This document shows positions 25,872 through 35,109 of a stretch of 64,000 nt of DNA, in pieces. Under the pieces are notes generated by a model, which did not search any database, was not told the DNA's origin, and saw only the letters and a list, made by a program, of their open reading frames with translations. The DNA lies in NCBI GenBank assembly GCA_963921245.4, contig CAWUEY030000001.1, forward strand, positions 62,001 to 126,000, given 5' to 3'. Numbering within the stretch: the first letter of the stretch is position 1; each line of letters opens with the position of its first letter. The position numbers and the translations under genes were made by a program. This stretch comes from JABJGO01 sp963921245. GTDB taxonomy: Bacteria; Pseudomonadota; Alphaproteobacteria; Rhodospirillales; Casp-alpha2.

Positions 25872-27077
25872 ATGCGCGAAGCAACAGCAAATTCGACCCC
25901 GTCCATGAACGTACAGGATCAAAAGCTCAAGGAAGCCTACTTCACAGCCAGCCAGGCACAATTGATCTGGTCGCGGTTCAAAAGGAACAAATCGGCCATG
26001 TGGGGCGCGGGCGTTCTCGTCGTGCTCATAACCATGGGGATATTTGCGCCGTTCCTATCACCCTACGACCCCACGATCGCCGGGCGGGATGAAGAGTATC
26101 AAAACGGTGCACCACAAATTCCCAAATTCTGGGATGAAAACGGATTTTCTCTGCGTCCGTTCGTATATACGTATGAGCGGGAACGATCGATTGAAACCAA
26201 CTTCCGTTGGGTCAGCACAGAAGTTCGCGATCTGGATAAACGCCGCCATATTCAGTTCTTTGTCGAGGGTTGGGATTATTATGTTGTTGATCTGGAACTC
26301 GACCTGCCCGGTGACACATTCGATATCGATATAAAATTGTTAAAATCCAATCTGCATTTGTTCGGTACGGAGGTCGGTGGCGTTCATATCTTTGGCACGG
26401 ATGGCACGGGTAAGGACATATTCTCACGAACCCTACATGCCATATACACTTCTCTCGCCGTCGGCAGCATCGGCGTCATGATCAGTTTCTTCCTCGCCCT
26501 CATTATCGGCGGGGTATCGGGATATTTTGGTGGAAAGATTGACGGTGCCTTGCAGATGCTGACGGATGCCGTCAGGACAGTTCCCGCCATTCCGTTGTTT
26601 ATGGCGCTGGCCGCGTTTGTACCGGATGAGTGGAGCGCGGAGCTTCGGTTCTGCTTCATCTCCATTATTCTGGGCCTTATCGGCTGGCCAACTCTGGCCC
26701 GCCGGGTCCGGACACACCTTTTGACCGAACGGGCGCAGGAATACGTCCTTGCCGCACAGCTCTGCGGTGCGTCCGCGGGACACGTGATCCGCAAGCACCT
26801 GCTGCCCAGTTTCACCAGTTACATCATTGTCGACCTTGTGATTTCGTTCCCGTACATGGTGCTTAGTGAGACGGCCCTCAGCTTTATTGGCCTTGGCCTT
26901 AAGGACCCAGTGAACTCACTGGGCGTGATGCTTCAAAATGTGACCAAAGCGGACGTACTCCTGAACTATCAGTGGTACTTCATACCGGTCATATTCTTTA
27001 TTTCCCTGGTTATGGCGTTTGTGTTCGTCGGTGACGGGTTGCGCGACGCGGCAGACCCCTATTCGGATCACAAGTAA
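25872..27077 (+). CDS. ABC transporter permease 2 (OppC type)
   Basis: A 401-aa OppC-type permease: N-terminal QLIWSRFKRNKSAMWG motif and first helix (about 43-65), a coupling loop YVLAAQLCGASAGHVIRKHL, and SETALSFIGLGLKDP near the end. Between the first helix and the core there is an insert of roughly 110 residues (FWDENGFSLRPFVYTYERER to DGTGKDIFSR), longer than in classic OppC. The start at 25872 is chosen because the earlier in-frame start at 25824 lies inside permease 1. The stop overlaps the next start by one base. Confidence 0.92.
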   Translation: MREATANSTPSMNVQDQKLKEAYFTASQAQLIWSRFKRNKSAMWGAGVLVVLITMGIFAPFLSPYDPTIAGRDEEYQNGAPQIPKFWDENGFSLRPFVYTYERERSIETNFRWVSTEVRDLDKRRHIQFFVEGWDYYVVDLELDLPGDTFDIDIKLLKSNLHLFGTEVGGVHIFGTDGTGKDIFSRTLHAIYTSLAVGSIGVMISFFLALIIGGVSGYFGGKIDGALQMLTDAVRTVPAIPLFMALAAFVPDEWSAELRFCFISIILGLIGWPTLARRVRTHLLTERAQEYVLAAQLCGASAGHVIRKHLLPSFTSYIIVDLVISFPYMVLSETALSFIGLGLKDPVNSLGVMLQNVTKADVLLNYQWYFIPVIFFISLVMAFVFVGDGLRDAADPYSDHK

Positions 27078-28087
27078 TGCCTGAACCCGTAATCAAAGCC
27101 GAAAATCTGACCCTCCAGTTTAAAACGGATGAGGGCTTGATTACCGCCGTCGACAATGTTTCCTTTGATGTGGCGCCTGGCGAAATCATGGGCCTCGTCG
27201 GCGAATCAGGATCGGGAAAATCCGTCACGGCAAAATCACTGATGCAGCTCAATGCCGGTAATGCCGTTTACTCTCCCGAGAGTAAAGTGACGCTGACCAC
27301 CGATGGAAACTCTGTCGATGTTATGAGTTTGCGATCCGCCCGGGAAATGAAATTGATCCGCGGTGACGCCATTTCTATGATCTTTCAGGAACCCATGGCG
27401 AGCTTCGCCCCTGCCATCACCATTGGCGATCAGATGGTTGAGCAGCTTTTGCTGCACAAGGACATGACCAAACAGGAAGCAGAAACCCTGTCTATCGAAA
27501 TGTTGGAGCGGGTGGGCATTTCCGAAGCCGCCAAACGATTTAAGCAATACGCTTTCGAACTTTCCGGCGGCATGCGTCAACGTGCCATGATTGCCATGGC
27601 ATTATCCACCAAACCAAAACTGCTGATCGCGGACGAACCCACCACAGCGCTTGATGTGACCATTCAGGCCCAGGTGATTGAGCTCATGAAAGAACTTGTT
27701 CGCGAATTCGGCATGGGCATTATTTTCATCACCCACGATCTGGGTGTGGTCGCGCAAACCTGTGACAAGGTTTCTGTGATGTATCTCGGGCGATTGATCG
27801 AGAAAGGTCCGGTCCGCGAGGTTCTGCACAACCCGGCCCATCCCTATACCCGGGGATTGCTGGATGCCTTACCTAAGCTGGAAGATCTGGATGCGCCACT
27901 GACACCGGTTCCCGGGGATATCCCCAGCCCACTGGAACGACCGTCAGGATGCGTCTTCCATACCCGTTGCCCCAGGCATATTCCGGGGCGGTGTGATGCA
28001 TCTCAGCCGCAGGCTTTTGACGTTGTTGAGAACCATAATGTCGCCTGCTTTGTTGCAGAAGATCAAAAAAGGGGGCAAGCGGCGTGA
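27077..28087 (+). CDS. ABC transporter ATPase 1 (OppD type)
   Basis: A 336-aa ATPase with Walker A GESGSGKSV, Q-loop IFQEPMASFAPAITIGDQM, signature LSGGMRQRAMIAMAL, Walker B LLIADEPTTALDV and switch ITHDLGVV. The C-terminal oligopeptide/dipeptide extension is present, with the cysteines of GCVFHTRCP--IPGRCD. It overlaps ATPase 2 by 4 bases. Confidence 0.95.
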   Translation: MPEPVIKAENLTLQFKTDEGLITAVDNVSFDVAPGEIMGLVGESGSGKSVTAKSLMQLNAGNAVYSPESKVTLTTDGNSVDVMSLRSAREMKLIRGDAISMIFQEPMASFAPAITIGDQMVEQLLLHKDMTKQEAETLSIEMLERVGISEAAKRFKQYAFELSGGMRQRAMIAMALSTKPKLLIADEPTTALDVTIQAQVIELMKELVREFGMGIIFITHDLGVVAQTCDKVSVMYLGRLIEKGPVREVLHNPAHPYTRGLLDALPKLEDLDAPLTPVPGDIPSPLERPSGCVFHTRCPRHIPGRCDASQPQAFDVVENHNVACFVAEDQKRGQAA

Positions 28088-29097
28088 GTGAAAAACCGCT
28101 CATTTCAACAAAAGACCTGGCCGTCCATTTTCCTTTGGGCAAAACATTCTTTAGCCCCCAGCTTTATGTCAAAGCCGTTGAAGGAATTTCGCTCGATATC
28201 CCCAAGGGCACGTTCTTCGGACTGGTCGGCGAGTCCGGTTCCGGGAAAACCACGTTTGGCCGCGCCTTGTTGCGGGCTGTTCCTATTACCAACGGCCATG
28301 TGGTATATGACGACGGCGAAGTGAGCTATAGTGTCGAAAACATCGACAAGGTTGAGCTAAAAGACTATCGCACGCGGGTGCAGTTGATTTTTCAGGACCC
28401 CTATGCTGCTCTCAGCCCGCGCATGACGGTCCGTGATATTCTGGCGGAACCCCTGGAACTCATGGGGCTAACCAGGTCTCGGGAAGAAACCGACGAAAAG
28501 GTTCGTTCCATCGCTGCGAAGTGTCGCTTGAATCTGGAGCACCTGAGACGCTTTCCTCACGCTTTTTCGGGCGGTCAACGTCAACGTATCTCCATCGCCC
28601 GTGCCCTGGTTTCCAGCCCACAGTTTATTGTGGCGGACGAGTCTGTAGCGGCTCTGGACGTGTCAATTCAGGCGGATGTGTTGAACCTGCTGAAGAGCCT
28701 ACAGGCGGAACTGGGCCTTACGTTCCTTTTCATCAGTCACGATCTGAGCGTGGTTGCCCACACCTGTGACAACGTGGCGGTGATGTATCTCGGACGGTTG
28801 GTGGAAACGGCACCAACCCGCGACTTGTTCAGCGGCCCAAGGCATCCCTATACCCGTGCCCTGTTGTCTGCGATCCCGTCTGTCGATCCGGATCATGAAG
28901 CCCATGCACAGAAGCTGGAAGGTGAGATACCAAGCCCGGCATCCCCGCCGCCTGGTTGCAAGTTTCACACCCGGTGTCCTTTTGCGACGGATATCTGCAA
29001 ACAGGAAGAGCCCAGGCTGGAACAGGTGGAAGGGGCACACAATGTTGCTTGTCATCGCTGGCGCGAACTGGACCTGGAGCCAATAATCGCGGCATAA
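28084..29097 (+). CDS. ABC transporter ATPase 2 (OppF type)
   Basis: A 337-aa ATPase with Walker A GESGSGKTTFG, Q-loop IFQDPYAALSPRMTV, signature FSGGQRQRISIARAL, a Walker B variant FIVADESVAALDV (Ser in place of the usual Pro) and switch ISHDLSVV. The C-terminal cysteine extension (GCKFHTRCPFATDIC) is present. It starts with GTG at 28084 in a 4-base overlap with ATPase 1, and forms a heterodimer with it in this transporter type. Confidence 0.95.
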   Translation: MSEKPLISTKDLAVHFPLGKTFFSPQLYVKAVEGISLDIPKGTFFGLVGESGSGKTTFGRALLRAVPITNGHVVYDDGEVSYSVENIDKVELKDYRTRVQLIFQDPYAALSPRMTVRDILAEPLELMGLTRSREETDEKVRSIAAKCRLNLEHLRRFPHAFSGGQRQRISIARALVSSPQFIVADESVAALDVSIQADVLNLLKSLQAELGLTFLFISHDLSVVAHTCDNVAVMYLGRLVETAPTRDLFSGPRHPYTRALLSAIPSVDPDHEAHAQKLEGEIPSPASPPPGCKFHTRCPFATDICKQEEPRLEQVEGAHNVACHRWRELDLEPIIAA

Positions 29098-29108
29098 TCC
29101 TCGTCGTT

Positions 29109-29411
29109 ATGAATAGTCTCGAACAAACTGCGGCGCGCCTGGAAGCCCTGGGTAATCCAACACGCCTCGGGGTCTACCGTTTGCTGGTTAGGGCGGGCAA
29201 AACAGGGACACCCGTCGGTAAGTTGCAGGAAACACTGGGAACACCGGCGTCCACGCTGTCCCACCACATCAAGCATCTGGAACACGTGGGCCTTGTCCAA
29301 CGACATAAACAAGGAACCACACATTTTTGCGTTGCCAACTATCCGGTCATGGATTCGATCCTCGATTTTCTAACCGAGGAATGTTGTGCGGATGCAGAGT
29401 TGCCGCAATAG
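29109..29411 (+). CDS. ArsR-family helix-turn-helix regulator
   Basis: A 100-aa winged-helix protein of the ArsR fold: ARLEALGNPTRLGVYRLLVR, PVGKLQETLGTPASTLSHHI, KHLEHVGLVQRHKQGTTHFC. The metal-binding box of arsenic sensors (ELCVCDL) is missing from the recognition region. A Cys pair (EECCAD) near the C-terminus and one Cys in THFCVAN are the only thiols. It lies 11 bases after the Opp-type operon and may autoregulate it. Confidence 0.88.
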   Translation: MNSLEQTAARLEALGNPTRLGVYRLLVRAGKTGTPVGKLQETLGTPASTLSHHIKHLEHVGLVQRHKQGTTHFCVANYPVMDSILDFLTEECCADAELPQ

Positions 29412-29451
29412 CCTCACTTCTGGAAATGATAGCGGCAGCTGTCGCGGCGGC

Positions 29452-31905
29452 CTATACCCGAACCCGTTCAGATTTCGGATCGTACAACGGAGCCAGATGA
29501 ATGTCGCAGGCAACCCTCTCCGTGGCGATCTCCAGCTCGTAATTGCCCTTCAAGAGATAATCCTCATCAACCCCATGCGGGTTTCTCACATAACCTAAAC
29601 CGATATTCCTGCCGACGGTGTATCCCCATCCGGCACTGGACAGCCAGCCCGCCCGCTCTCCGTTACGATAGATGGCTTCACGCCCCAACAGGATGTTCTC
29701 CACGCCCGCAACCGTAAAGCACGCCAGGACCTTGTCAGGTGTTGAGGCTTTTTTCTCCCGCGCCGCTTCCCGGCCGATGAAACGGGTATTCTCCTTCAAC
29801 TTTACGGCCCATCCCAAACCGGACTCGAAGGGAGAATAATCGGGTCCGATATCGCTTCCCCATGCTCGATAGCCTTTTTCGAGACGAAGGGACTCAATAG
29901 CCCGGTAACCGGCATTGGCAATTCCGTGCGCCGCGCCTGCCGCCATAATGGCATCATAGACATCAGGCGCATCATCAATCTCACCATGGAGTTCCCATCC
30001 CAATTCACCGGCGTAGGTAATGCGTAATGCACGGACGGGTGCCTCGCCGATAGGAATTTCCCGGCAGTGAGCGAAGGGGAAATCATCATTGGAAACCTTT
30101 TCTGTAGTCGCCGCGCTCAACACATCGCGGGCACGCGGCCCCATAAGGGACAAGGTAAATCGATCATCCGTGACATCCATAATGTCAGCGTTGTAATTGT
30201 CTGAAATATTCCGTTTTATCCAGGTGAAATCATGGGTTCGAGAACCGGTTCCCGTCACGATGTAATAAAGGTCATCGGCAAACCGGGCGACGGTCAGATC
30301 GCACTCAATGCCGCCTTTCGTGTTCAGCATCTGGGTATAGGTGACGCGTCCTGGAGGTTTTGCAACATTGTTGGCACATATCCACGACAGTGCTTTTTCT
30401 GTATCCGGGCCCCGCACCTCGAACTTGGCGAACGATGATTGATCAAAAATACCAACACGCTCGCGAACGGCCCGGTGTTCTTCGCCGACATGCTCAAACC
30501 AGTTTTGCCGCCCGAACGAGTAGACATCTTTGGGTTCTATACCCACAGGCGCGTACCAATTGGGTCTCTCCCAACCCATCTTTTCGCCAAAACAGGCACC
30601 CTGTTCCTTCAGTCGTTCATAGAGTTTGGACGTTCGTCGGGGACGGCACGATTCGTGTTCTTCGAATGGATAGGGAAGTGTGTAGTGTTTTCCATAGAGT
30701 TCGAGGGTACGGTCTCTTACCCAATCGCGGTCTCTGTGAAGCGGGCCAAATCGGCGGATGTCAACGGCGGCCAGGTCCATAGGGGGTTCGCCGCCGACAA
30801 TCCACTCCGCTAGGGCGCGCCCTGCACCCCCGCCCGATGCAATCCCGAAGGCATTGAAGCCCGCCCCGACAAAGAAGTTTCGAATTTCCGGAGCCTCGCC
30901 CAGAATGAAGTTTCCATCCGGTGTGAAAGACTCCGGCCCGTTGATAAGTTCCTTGACCCCTGTATCAGAAAGTGCCGGCACGCGTTCTATACATTGCTCG
31001 GCGGCCGGTTCAAAATGGTCCCAATCGGACTCCAAAAGCGTAAAATGAAACCCTTTCGGGATTCCATCCATGGCCCATGGGATGGGGTTCGGCTCGTATA
31101 CACCGGCAACCAGCCCGCCAACTTCTTCCTTGAAATAAATCCGTCGGTCCGGATCGCGGATGGTGGGCATGTCACGCGGCAACCCCGTCACGGGCTCGCT
31201 CACCATGTACTGGTGCTGGACGGAGATCAACGGAACATTGACACCCGCCATAGCTCCCACTTCGTGTGCCCACTGCCCGCCACAGTTAACCACGATTTCA
31301 CAGGTAATTTTGCCCCGTTCTGTCACGACACCGGTGACGCAGCCATCTCTGGTGTGAATGGCGTTAACCCCACAATTCTCGATGATTTTAACGCCATGCC
31401 GCCGAGCGCCCGTTGCGAGTGCCTGTGTAATGTCAGAGGGGTTGGCTTGCCCATCCGTTGGCATGTAGCAACCACCAACAAGATCGCTACCGTCCATGAT
31501 CGGCCAAAGTTCCATACACTCCCTTGGGCCCAGAACATCCATTTCGAGACCAAAACTCCGCGCCGTCGTTACCTGACGCCGATAGTCGATCATGCGTTGC
31601 TCATTGGTGGCGAGACGCAGACAGCCGCTCATTTTCCAGCCCGTGGCCTGTCCCGTTTCCGCTTCCAGCCGGTTGTAGAGATCAACACTGTATCGCAGCA
31701 GTTGCGTCACATTGGCATTGGATCGAAGCTGCCCCACGAGACCGGCGGCGTGAAAAGTACTACCACTGGTCAACTTGGCGCGTTCAAGCAGTACCATGTC
31801 TGTCCATCCCAGTTTACCCAGATGGTAAGCGGTCGAACATCCGATGATCCCGCCGCCAACAATGACGATCCGAGCGTGCGATGGAGGTGATTTATCATGG
31901 CTCAT
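29452..31905 (-). CDS. Dimethylglycine/sarcosine dehydrogenase-like flavoprotein (DAO-FAO-GcvT)
   Basis: An 817-aa two-part enzyme. Residues about 12-370 form a glycine-oxidase-type FAD domain (IVIVGGGIIGCSTAYHLGKL, then GSTFHAAGLVGQLRS with the flavin-linking region). A FAO_M middle domain follows (about 375-435). Residues about 440-810 form a GcvT folate-binding aminomethyltransferase domain (RVGIFDQSSFAKFEVRGPD, SLRLEKGYRAWGSDI). Such enzymes oxidatively demethylate dimethylglycine or sarcosine and pass the one-carbon unit to tetrahydrofolate. Which amine is used cannot be told here. The start overlaps the stop of the choline-kinase-like gene by 4 bases. Confidence 0.93.
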   Translation of the reverse strand: MSHDKSPPSHARIVIVGGGIIGCSTAYHLGKLGWTDMVLLERAKLTSGSTFHAAGLVGQLRSNANVTQLLRYSVDLYNRLEAETGQATGWKMSGCLRLATNEQRMIDYRRQVTTARSFGLEMDVLGPRECMELWPIMDGSDLVGGCYMPTDGQANPSDITQALATGARRHGVKIIENCGVNAIHTRDGCVTGVVTERGKITCEIVVNCGGQWAHEVGAMAGVNVPLISVQHQYMVSEPVTGLPRDMPTIRDPDRRIYFKEEVGGLVAGVYEPNPIPWAMDGIPKGFHFTLLESDWDHFEPAAEQCIERVPALSDTGVKELINGPESFTPDGNFILGEAPEIRNFFVGAGFNAFGIASGGGAGRALAEWIVGGEPPMDLAAVDIRRFGPLHRDRDWVRDRTLELYGKHYTLPYPFEEHESCRPRRTSKLYERLKEQGACFGEKMGWERPNWYAPVGIEPKDVYSFGRQNWFEHVGEEHRAVRERVGIFDQSSFAKFEVRGPDTEKALSWICANNVAKPPGRVTYTQMLNTKGGIECDLTVARFADDLYYIVTGTGSRTHDFTWIKRNISDNYNADIMDVTDDRFTLSLMGPRARDVLSAATTEKVSNDDFPFAHCREIPIGEAPVRALRITYAGELGWELHGEIDDAPDVYDAIMAAGAAHGIANAGYRAIESLRLEKGYRAWGSDIGPDYSPFESGLGWAVKLKENTRFIGREAAREKKASTPDKVLACFTVAGVENILLGREAIYRNGERAGWLSSAGWGYTVGRNIGLGYVRNPHGVDEDYLLKGNYELEIATERVACDIHLAPLYDPKSERVRV

Positions 31906-32792
31906 GCTTTCTTAAATTCCTCATAGGCAACGTCAAAGGCATCCAGGTTCTCCCGGGTATATGCTTCGTAATCGACATCCAGATCCAGGTGAATTTCGGA
32001 AGCCATGCTCCACATAGCCTCTCGCAGGTGCGAGCCTGCGCGCAACGCCTTATACCGCCGCCACCGCGATGCGTCGACTTCTCCTCCGTAATATTCCGAG
32101 AGCATCAATCGCTCAAGGTTTTCGGGCATCTGTGCATTCGACGCAATGTTGGCGAGGTCAAACAAGCGTGCCCCATAGCCACAGTGCTCCCAATCAATGA
32201 GCCATATCTTTTCACCGTCATCGATAAAATTCGCGCACATCAGATCGTTGTGGCAAAACCGCATTTCAACGGAGCCAACAGCGCTCTCAAGGTCATCGGT
32301 GATCTGCATGTAACCGTCAAGATGCGACACCATGCGGCTGTTCCCCTCGCGAAGAAGGTTTGCGTAACTCCGCAACAACCGAAAAACCCAAAACCCCAGG
32401 CAAGGCCCCGTTATATGATACCTGGCCTCGTCATGCAGTTTTCTGACCGCGGGAACAATTCTGCGAATACTGTCGGCATTGCAAATATCCTCGGCCTCGT
32501 AGGTTTTGCCGTCGATAAACTCAATCACCATAATGCCGTCGTTGTTGTATACCATGGCCGGTGTGAGGTTTACGGCATGGGCGGCTTTCAGCCCGGCACG
32601 TTCATTGAACCGCATGACACAATGGACCGGCTCGTCATCACCCACCATCCGGACGACATACCGCCCACAATCATCGGTAACCGTGAAATTCAGGTTACTC
32701 AACCCGCCACTCAACGGTTCGATTTGCGTTTTTCCTTGCCAGCAGGGTAGTGCGGCGATACGCGACTTTTCTACCGTGTGATTGTCAGTCAT
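31902..32792 (-). CDS. Choline-kinase-like phosphotransferase
   Basis: A 296-aa APH/choline kinase-fold protein: GGLSNLNFTVTDDCGRYVVR nucleotide loop, Brenner motif CHNDLMCANFI, and IDWEHCGYGARLFDLANIAS (the DxD-like metal motif IDWE, then FDLAN typical of choline/ethanolamine kinases). It would phosphorylate choline or a similar amino alcohol. It is coupled by ATGA to the dimethylglycine dehydrogenase-like gene, an odd pairing because one step conserves choline and the other burns its derivatives. A ProW permease remnant lies directly upstream. Confidence 0.88.
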   Translation of the reverse strand: MTDNHTVEKSRIAALPCWQGKTQIEPLSGGLSNLNFTVTDDCGRYVVRMVGDDEPVHCVMRFNERAGLKAAHAVNLTPAMVYNNDGIMVIEFIDGKTYEAEDICNADSIRRIVPAVRKLHDEARYHITGPCLGFWVFRLLRSYANLLREGNSRMVSHLDGYMQITDDLESAVGSVEMRFCHNDLMCANFIDDGEKIWLIDWEHCGYGARLFDLANIASNAQMPENLERLMLSEYYGGEVDASRWRRYKALRAGSHLREAMWSMASEIHLDLDVDYEAYTRENLDAFDVAYEEFKKA

Positions 32793-32798
32793 GACGAT

Positions 32799-32950
32799 CT
32801 ACTCCAAACCAAGTTCTTTATTCCGGCGATGAGCGCTGGCACCGATCAGACGGTCTGCAATGATGGCAATGAACGCGACACAAACACCGGCAACCAGAAC
32901 CGCTGCCATGGCAAGCAACGGTAAGCAACCATGGGTCAATGCGCTGATGG
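32799..32950 (-). pseudogene. C-terminal remnant of a glycine betaine/proline ABC permease (ProW-like)
   Basis: The minus-strand frame ending at 32799 reads ISALTHGCLPLLAMAAVLVA, then GVCVAFIAIIADRLIGASAH and RRNKELGLE. This is the last membrane helix of ProW/OpuAB permeases, whose C-termini usually read GLAIV-IAI-LDRITQ. A stop codon (TGA) precedes it in frame near 32975, and the rest of the gene is gone. It lies 7 bases before the choline-kinase-like gene, so a betaine importer once headed this operon. Confidence 0.5.
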
Positions 32951-33366
32951 TTCTGTTGAAGGGGTAGAGTGGCTGATGTCATTTCCGACCCTCGTATGGA
33001 GTGGCATCGATGCGGGTTTAAGGTTTAACAGGCTAGCGACACGCAGGCGCAAAGCCAAGGAGACCCCCGCCTCGCATGTTAACCGGAGTATACAGAAAAA
33101 TTCGTTTTCCGCTGAGGCAAAAAGGACCGCTCGTGCCTGAACAGCTTTGTTTGCACCCGGCTATTTTTTCTCGCCATCTTTCCCGCCGACTTTCTTGATG
33201 ACACCGGGCGGTTTTCTGCAACCGTATCCACGCAAGAAACCCCGGTTAACAGTGCGACCTCAAAAAAAATCATGAACGGTTGCTCGATTGAGTCTTTTAA
33301 ATCCGCCTGATTACCTCTTAAATACCCGTAAAATAACCTAAAACAACAAAAGCAGGGACGTTAGTT
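32951..33366. other. Gene-free stretch before the MttB homologue
   Basis: No coding pattern is recognised. The region should hold the divergent promoters for the choline-kinase-like operon and the MttB homologue. The AT-rich part at about 33300-33350 is the best promoter zone, and AGGGA precedes the 33367 start. Confidence 0.3.
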
Positions 33367-34923
33367 ATGGCAGAGGCTCGGGAAGGACGGCGGCGGCGGG
33401 CGGCGTCGCGCGGAAAAGAACGGACCGAACGCGATTCTGGCGGTATCCAGCAATTGCCGTGGCAGTTGGTGGAAAATCCGTTTCCACCGTTCAAATTTGT
33501 TTCCGATGATCAGATAGAAGATATCCACCGGGCATCGCTCAAGGTGCTGGAAGAAATCGGCATGAACTTCCTGCTGCCGGAGGCGCGCGATCTCCTGAAA
33601 ACCCTGGGCGCGGATGTGCGCGAGGGTGATACACGGGTTCGGTTCGACAGTGCCATGATCAAGGAATACGTCGCCAAGGCCCCCGCAGAATTCACCCTTC
33701 ATGCCCGTAACCCCGAAAGAAACCTGCGATGGGGTGGTAACAATCTGAACTTTGCCATGGTCGCCAGCCCGCCTCACGTATCGGCCATGGACCTGCCACG
33801 GACGGCAGGAACATTCGACCGTTATTGTGACTTCCTGAAACTGGCCCATTCCCTGAACATCGTCCACTGCATTGGCGGGTATCCGGTTGAGCCCATCGAT
33901 ATCCCGCCAAAAGAACGCCATCTGGATGCCTTTCAGGCCATGGTCCGACATTGCGACAAGGTTAACTTCGCCTATGCCCTGGGCGATGAGCGCATTCGTG
34001 ATGCTATTCGTATGGCCTGTATCGCCCGCGGCATTACGGTTGATCAATTAAAGCAGGAACCCAGTTTCTTCACAGTGGTCAACGCCAACTCGCCATTGCA
34101 ATACGACATCCCCATGTTGCAGGGCATGATCGAGATGGCAAAACATAACCAGCCGGTCATTGTCACGCCGTTCACGTTGGCGGGTGCCATGGCACCTGTA
34201 ACCGTTGCCGGTGCCCTTGTTCAGCAAAACGCCGAAGCGCTTGCCGGCATTGCGTTCCTTCAGATGGTCAGTCCCGGTGCCCCGTGCGTCTATGGCGGCT
34301 TCACCTCCAATGTTGACATGAAAACCGGTTCGCCTGCATTCGGCACACCGGAACATTCCAAGGCGACACTGATTGGCGGACAATTGGCCCGCCGATATAG
34401 CTTGCCCTACCGTGCATCCAATGTGAATGCGTCCAACGCACCGGACACCCAGTCCACCTATGAGTCCCAGATGACCATCTGGGCCTGTGTCATGAGCTAC
34501 TGCAATCTGATGATGCACGGGTTTGGCTGGATCGAAGGCGGCCTCTGCGCCAACTATGAAAAAGTCATCATCGACGCTGAAATGATGCAAATGATGGCGG
34601 AATTTCTCAAACCCCTTGATACCAGTGAGCCGGAACTCGCCCTGGAAGCCATGCGCGATGTGGGGCCGGGCGGACATTATTTTGGCACGCCCCACACCCT
34701 GGAACGCTATGAAAATGCTTTCTACACACCCATTCTATCGGATTGGCGAAACTTCGAAACCTGGCGCGATCACGGCTCCGTCGATGCAACCACCCGTGCA
34801 CACCGAATATATAAAGACCTGATCGCTTCGTACCAACCACCCCCTCTCGACCCGGCGATTGATGAAGAACTGGACGAGTTTGTTCAGAAACGAAAAGCCG
34901 AAGGCGGCGTAACCCAGGACTAA
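33367..34923 (+). CDS. Trimethylamine methyltransferase family protein (MttB superfamily, non-pyrrolysine)
   Basis: A 518-aa TIM-barrel MttB-family protein: IHRASLKVLEEIGMNFLLPE, FTLHARNPERNLRWGGNN, SPLQYDIPMLQGMIEMAKHN, and VMSYCNLMMHGFGWIEGGLC with YEKVIIDAEMMQMM. True trimethylamine methyltransferases read through a UAG as pyrrolysine. No in-frame UAG is present here, so this belongs to the non-Pyl branch, which includes glycine betaine methyltransferase MtgB. A corrinoid protein partner and activator are not encoded nearby. The N-terminus is an Arg-rich extension (EGRRRRAASRGKERTERD). A LysR-type gene follows. Confidence 0.92.
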   Translation: MAEAREGRRRRAASRGKERTERDSGGIQQLPWQLVENPFPPFKFVSDDQIEDIHRASLKVLEEIGMNFLLPEARDLLKTLGADVREGDTRVRFDSAMIKEYVAKAPAEFTLHARNPERNLRWGGNNLNFAMVASPPHVSAMDLPRTAGTFDRYCDFLKLAHSLNIVHCIGGYPVEPIDIPPKERHLDAFQAMVRHCDKVNFAYALGDERIRDAIRMACIARGITVDQLKQEPSFFTVVNANSPLQYDIPMLQGMIEMAKHNQPVIVTPFTLAGAMAPVTVAGALVQQNAEALAGIAFLQMVSPGAPCVYGGFTSNVDMKTGSPAFGTPEHSKATLIGGQLARRYSLPYRASNVNASNAPDTQSTYESQMTIWACVMSYCNLMMHGFGWIEGGLCANYEKVIIDAEMMQMMAEFLKPLDTSEPELALEAMRDVGPGGHYFGTPHTLERYENAFYTPILSDWRNFETWRDHGSVDATTRAHRIYKDLIASYQPPPLDPAIDEELDEFVQKRKAEGGVTQD

Positions 34924-35109
34924 AATCGATTTAGAAGGTAGCATCAACGTCGACACCACCGTCGGCGGATTACGGCAACTCGCGACCAGTGCGCAAATAA
35001 GTGGCAAAAAAACCTTCCCATTTGTGTGGAATAAATTGACAACGAAAGCAAAGTGAGCGTTCAATCAGCCTGGAAACAGCATTTTCATCTGATTTGTACG
35101 GGAGGCCCG

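Noticed and set aside
30994..31890. 298-aa plus-strand ORF
   Set aside because: Antisense to the dimethylglycine dehydrogenase-like gene, which has clear FAD and GcvT domains.
33367..34923. Pyrrolysine-containing trimethylamine methyltransferase
   Set aside because: The reading frame has no internal UAG and is complete without readthrough.
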